From positions 1 through 5,931 of the forward strand of contig JAUWFF010000100.1 in NCBI GenBank assembly GCA_030607105.1: a stretch of 5,931 nucleotides of DNA, in the 5' to 3' direction. Positions 5,318 to 5,931 of this stretch are shown one piece after another. The stretch is from Filomicrobium sp. GTDB lineage: Bacteria > Pseudomonadota > Alphaproteobacteria > Rhizobiales > Hyphomicrobiaceae. Position numbers and translations under genes: made by a program. Every line of letters starts with the position of its first letter. Position 1 is the first letter of the stretch. The notes beneath the pieces were generated by a model. It had not been told where the DNA came from. It did not search any database and saw only the letters and a program-made list of their open reading frames with translations.

Positions 5318-5641
5318 TTAGTTCGCGTAGTCGAATGAATCGGGAAAAAGATCTCCGCTTTCGTCGCGTTGGAAAGTCAAATTGACGGTGATCGCCTCGC
5401 CTGCTGAACTCTCGCACTTGGCTGAAAACGTGACGATGTCGTCTTCCACTTTCTCAGAAAAGCTAATTGGTTTTTCACACGGCTCGAGAATGGAGATGGC
5501 GCTGGATACGGCGGATAGCGCAGTCGAAGACTTGAAGTAGCGCGAATAGTCGACATCAGCGGCCCAGCTGGGAGCAGCCGATGCGAAAAACACCGCTGCG
5601 CAAATCACCGCGCCCTTATAGGGGCTTGAGATTGGAATCAT
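5318..5641 (-). CDS. Small exported protein of unknown function (107 aa)
   Basis: I do not recognise the family. The ATG at 5641 is preferred because GGAG (5648-5651 on the complement) lies 6 bases before it. An in-frame ATG at 5653 adds four residues and has no ribosome binding site. Residues 1-27 are a clear signal peptide: MIPISSPYKG, hydrophobic AVICAAVFFASAA, then PSWA with a cut before ADVDY. The mature protein of 80 residues has two cysteines (55 and 76), probably a disulfide, around a likely beta-rich core (VTFSAKCESS, AITVNLTFQRDE), and an acidic tail ending DSFDYAN. This suggests a small soluble periplasmic protein. It is convergent with the SDR/DUF2269 operon (79 bases between stops). 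Its promoter must lie within 5642-5861, but no clear boxes were found. Confidence 0.75.
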   Translation of the reverse strand: MIPISSPYKGAVICAAVFFASAAPSWAADVDYSRYFKSSTALSAVSSAISILEPCEKPISFSEKVEDDIVTFSAKCESSAGEAITVNLTFQRDESGDLFPDSFDYAN

Positions 5642-5861
5642 CGTGGTCTCCATGAAACGCGAGCCGTTCGATCTGATGTGGCGTGACCCAGCAGCAATCG
5701 AAGACCTGCACGTAGCCTGTCCATGAGAGCAAGCACACGTTATTACGGGCTTCCTCGTTGCCTAAGTTGTCGATTTTCGTCCTGCAATCAAGCTTCTTTG
5801 CACTGAAGCCGCAGTTGCGTTGTGGGAGCTTTGCAGGGGACTTGCGTATTGTGGTTGGGAC

Positions 5862-5891
5862 AAAAAAGGTGCGCCCCTTCCGGGGCGCACC
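5862..5891 (-). terminator. Strong intrinsic terminator reading leftward
   Basis: On the minus strand a perfect 10-bp GC-rich stem GGTGCGCCCC/GGGGCGCACC closes a GGAA tetraloop (GNRA type) and is followed by TTTTTTG. This is a textbook Rho-independent terminator for transcription coming from the right. On the plus strand the stem is followed by GTTTGATT, a poor U-tract, so action in that direction would be weak. Confidence 0.92.
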
Positions 5892-5904
5892 GTTTGATTG
5901 CGGA

Positions 5905-5931
5905 TCAGATGTTGTCGTCGGCATCTGACTC
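5905..5931 (-). CDS. C-terminal end of a gene entering from the right (partial)
   Basis: Reading the minus strand from the window edge gives an acidic tail ESDADDNI and then TGA, 13 bases before the strong terminator stem. The terminator argues that a minus-strand gene ends just here, and this frame gives a sensible stop. Other frames are not excluded with so little sequence. The product cannot be identified from eight codons. Confidence 0.4.
   Translation of the reverse strand, partial: ESDADDNI

Noticed and set aside
5742..5924. N-terminal part of a minus-strand frame of 102 codons (5616-5924)
   Set aside because: Its start region would be encoded across the strong terminator hairpin, which makes a gene there very unlikely.
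1..5931. CRISPR array, tRNA, rRNA, insertion sequence or integrase
   Set aside because: No regularly spaced repeats beyond the single tandem pair, no tRNA- or rRNA-like segments, and no transposase or integrase motifs were seen.

Overview
The window looks like an accessory or weakly conserved stretch of a moderately GC-rich alphaproteobacterial chromosome. A rhizobial organism (Bradyrhizobium or a relative) is my best guess. The guess rests on codon use, the style of the small secreted proteins, and the SDR/DoxX + DUF2269 gene pair. No rRNA, tRNA or diagnostic housekeeping gene is present, so the assignment is an inference.

Layout. On the minus strand at the left, an XRE-type helix-turn-helix regulator (493-1068) is followed by a small exported protein (167-430), probably as a two-gene operon. 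Next comes about 1 kb (1069-2109) with no convincing gene but a lot of structure. It holds a 12-bp palindrome just upstream of the regulator start and a tandem pair of 20-bp units that contain related inverted repeats and a TATAAT box. These are followed by a run of hairpins that includes a perfect 14-bp stem, and one arm of that stem can also pair with a second upstream segment. This is the most intriguing part of the window: a possible operator pair plus a structured RNA or leader. On the plus strand follow a small six-cysteine exported protein (2110-2430) and a reading frame broken by a single in-frame TAA (2633-3010). After about 450 bases with no gene comes an operon of two membrane-associated genes that overlap by ATGA: an atypical SDR fused to a DoxX-like membrane domain (3467-4762) and a DUF2269 integral membrane protein (4759-5238). 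At the right, on the minus strand, is a third small exported protein (5318-5641). Beyond it lies a strong intrinsic terminator (5862-5891), which probably ends a gene whose last eight codons are at the window edge.

How the parts may work together. The regulator probably controls itself and perhaps the structured intergenic transcript, because an 11-base word (TACTGCTCGCA) and related inverted repeats occur at both places. The SDR/DoxX and DUF2269 proteins are translationally coupled and probably act together at the inner membrane. Three separate small proteins with signal peptides and cysteines suggest a patch of periplasmic proteins of unknown function. Except for the XRE, SDR/DoxX and DUF2269 family assignments, functions here are unknown.
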